A stretch of 64,000 nt of DNA from positions 1-64,000 of the forward strand of contig JAJPIL010000007.1 of assembly GCA_021324755.1 (NCBI GenBank), read 5' to 3'. The DNA is from Pseudomonadota bacterium (GTDB lineage Bacteria; Desulfobacterota; Binatia; Binatales; Binataceae). Numbering within the stretch: the stretch's first letter is position 1; each line of letters starts with the position of its first letter. Below, one piece after another: positions 62,927 through 64,000 of this stretch. The notes below the pieces were generated by a model. It was given only the letters and a program-made list of their open reading frames with translations. It was not told the origin of the DNA and did not search any database. Both the position numbers and the translations under genes were made by a program.

Positions 62927-64000
62927 CGCGCCTCCACTTGCCGACTCAGATTCAGTAGCACGCCCAAGGCGGCTAGCGACCCTACCATCGCAGTTCCCCC
63001 ATAACTCAGAAAGGGAAGCGCAAGCCCCTTAGTAGGCAGAAGACCGGTTACGACTGCCATGTTGATAACTGCTTGAAAGGTCAGAAGGGAGGTCATTCCA
63101 GTTGCAAGCAGACTTGCGAAACTGTCGTTATGACGTCTGGCCAGACGCATACCGCGCACCGTAATCGTGCCGAACAGGCTTACTACCAGCAGTACTCCCG
63201 CCAATCCCAGTTCTTCGCCCACAACTGCGAAGACGAAATCGCTATGAGCCTGGGGCAGATAAAACATCTTCTGCCGGCCAGCCCCGAGACCGACGCCCCA
63301 TTTGCCGCCCGCGCCGATCGCTATTAGCGACTGGACCAACTGAAAGCCCGCACTGCGTGCAGTTTCCCACGGATGGGCGAAGCCCAACAACCGTCTTGCT
63401 CGGTACGCTTTGTGAAAAGCCTGGTACGTCATGAACAACGATAAGGCGCCGCCGGCCGCGCCAAGATGCGCGACCGGCACGCCGGCAGCAAAACACATAG
63501 CAAGCAAAATTAACGCCAACACTACTGTGGCGCCGAAATCCGGTTGCTCCAATGTAATGAGAGCAAGGAGCGCGAAGACTGCGAGTAGCGGCATTAGCCC
63601 GCGGCGAAAGTCGTTCAAACGGTATTGATAGCGGCTCAGTCGCTCGGCAAGAAAAAACACCCAGCCCAACTTGGTCAATTCCGCAGGCTCGATCGTAAGC
63701 GGCCCAAACTTAAGCCATCGTCGGGCACCGCCGCGCACCACGCCCAAGCCTGGAACCCAAACGGCGATAAGCAACAGTATGCCGCACACGAAAACAGCGA
63801 ACGAAGCTTGTTTTAACCATTCGGTTGGCAAGCTTGCGAGGATCGCCATCGCAGCGAGCCCAAGCAACACGCTGAGCAACTGGCGTTCGAAAAGGTAAAA
63901 GGGCGCTCCGGTTTTATTTAGGCTCAGGAAGTATGTCGTATTGAGCGCCATCATCAGTCCAAGCAATAAAAGCAGTCCCACAGCACCCAAAAGCCATGGA
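62923..64000 (-). CDS. ftsW: FtsW, SEDS peptidoglycan glycosyltransferase (5' end outside window)
   Basis: At least 358 residues with about ten membrane segments. The frame is open to the window edge, where it reads PWLLGAVGLLLLLGLMM, the usual first segment of FtsW, so only a short cytoplasmic N-terminus is missing. SEDS landmarks are GGARRWLKFGPLTIEPAEL-x-KLG, LEQPDFG with the catalytic-type Asp, QAHSDFVFAVVGEELG, and GLLPTKGLALPFLSYGG near the end. It polymerises lipid II at the septum. Confidence 0.95.
   Translation of the reverse strand, partial: PWLLGAVGLLLLLGLMMALNTTYFLSLNKTGAPFYLFERQLLSVLLGLAAMAILASLPTEWLKQASFAVFVCGILLLIAVWVPGLGVVRGGARRWLKFGPLTIEPAELTKLGWVFFLAERLSRYQYRLNDFRRGLMPLLAVFALLALITLEQPDFGATVVLALILLAMCFAAGVPVAHLGAAGGALSLFMTYQAFHKAYRARRLLGFAHPWETARSAGFQLVQSLIAIGAGGKWGVGLGAGRQKMFYLPQAHSDFVFAVVGEELGLAGVLLVVSLFGTITVRGMRLARRHNDSFASLLATGMTSLLTFQAVINMAVVTGLLPTKGLALPFLSYGGTAMVGSLAALGVLLNLSRQVEAR

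Noticed and set aside
1-64000. CRISPR arrays, intact insertion sequences, rRNA genes and replication origins.
   Set aside because: No regularly spaced repeats, transposase genes, rRNA sequence or DnaA-box clusters were noticed; subtle or divergent examples could be missed without computation.

Overview
This 64 kb window comes from an uncultured, Gram-negative-type bacterium. It carries a TonB-dependent receptor, periplasmic c-type cytochrome and PQQ enzymes, and a dcw cell-division cluster in the order ftsW-murG-murC-murB-ftsQ-ftsA-ftsZ. A lanthanide-type methanol dehydrogenase (XoxF) set, a full PQQ operon, and CoA-linked and UbiD/UbiX catabolic genes suggest a methylotrophic generalist, for example in the Binatota / Methylomirabilota / Desulfobacterota neighbourhood. 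That placement is inference; no rRNA or ribosomal marker is present.

Layout. 1-2.7 kb: edge of a CofG-like radical SAM gene, a broken winged-helix gene, a PPOX-like protein and a frameshifted ubiX paralogue. 2.7-8.5 kb (plus strand): ArsR-rhodanese fusion, TerC, a GntR regulator with a palindromic operator, then a ThDP-dependent 2-hydroxyacyl-CoA-lyase/oxalyl-CoA-decarboxylase-type enzyme and a formyl-CoA transferase. 8.6-23.4 kb (minus strand): a PQQ and methanol-oxidation supercluster. It holds pqqA-B-C-D-E, an ABC transporter pair and an M16 peptidase, then xoxF-xoxJ-xoxG, a quinone oxidoreductase and a PQQ sugar-dehydrogenase-like protein. 23.9-36.2 kb (minus strand): a catabolic operon-like block of MFS, UbiX, CoxS/M/L-type molybdenum hydroxylase, enoyl-CoA hydratase, aryl/acyl-CoA ligase, UbiD, SDR and MFS, with several start/stop overlaps. 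36.4-39.8 kb: a GT39-type membrane glycosyltransferase, a pentapeptide-repeat protein and a ribbon-helix-helix-like/cupin fusion. 39.8-41.7 kb: gene-poor, with remnants of a superfamily I helicase and hypC. 41.7-48.4 kb: AlkK-type CoA ligase, an SDR lacking its catalytic Tyr/Lys, an orphan CoxL, a Met-rich periplasmic protein and a methyltransferase. 48.4-55.1 kb: gene-poor, with a Fur-box-preceded TonB receptor and a broken tyrosine-recombinase end next to tRNA-Glu. 55.5-64 kb: a JAMM metalloprotease and the convergent dcw cluster.

How the genes fit together. The PQQ operon supplies the cofactor for XoxF, whose electrons should pass to the diheme XoxG. The formaldehyde or formate made could meet the formyl-CoA transferase/lyase pair, though that link is speculative. 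The UbiD-UbiX-Mo-hydroxylase block looks like a self-contained pathway with its own transporters for an aromatic or unsaturated acid; its substrate cannot be read from sequence. At least four broken genes change frame at 5-6 nt homopolymer runs, so either real decay or assembly error must be considered.
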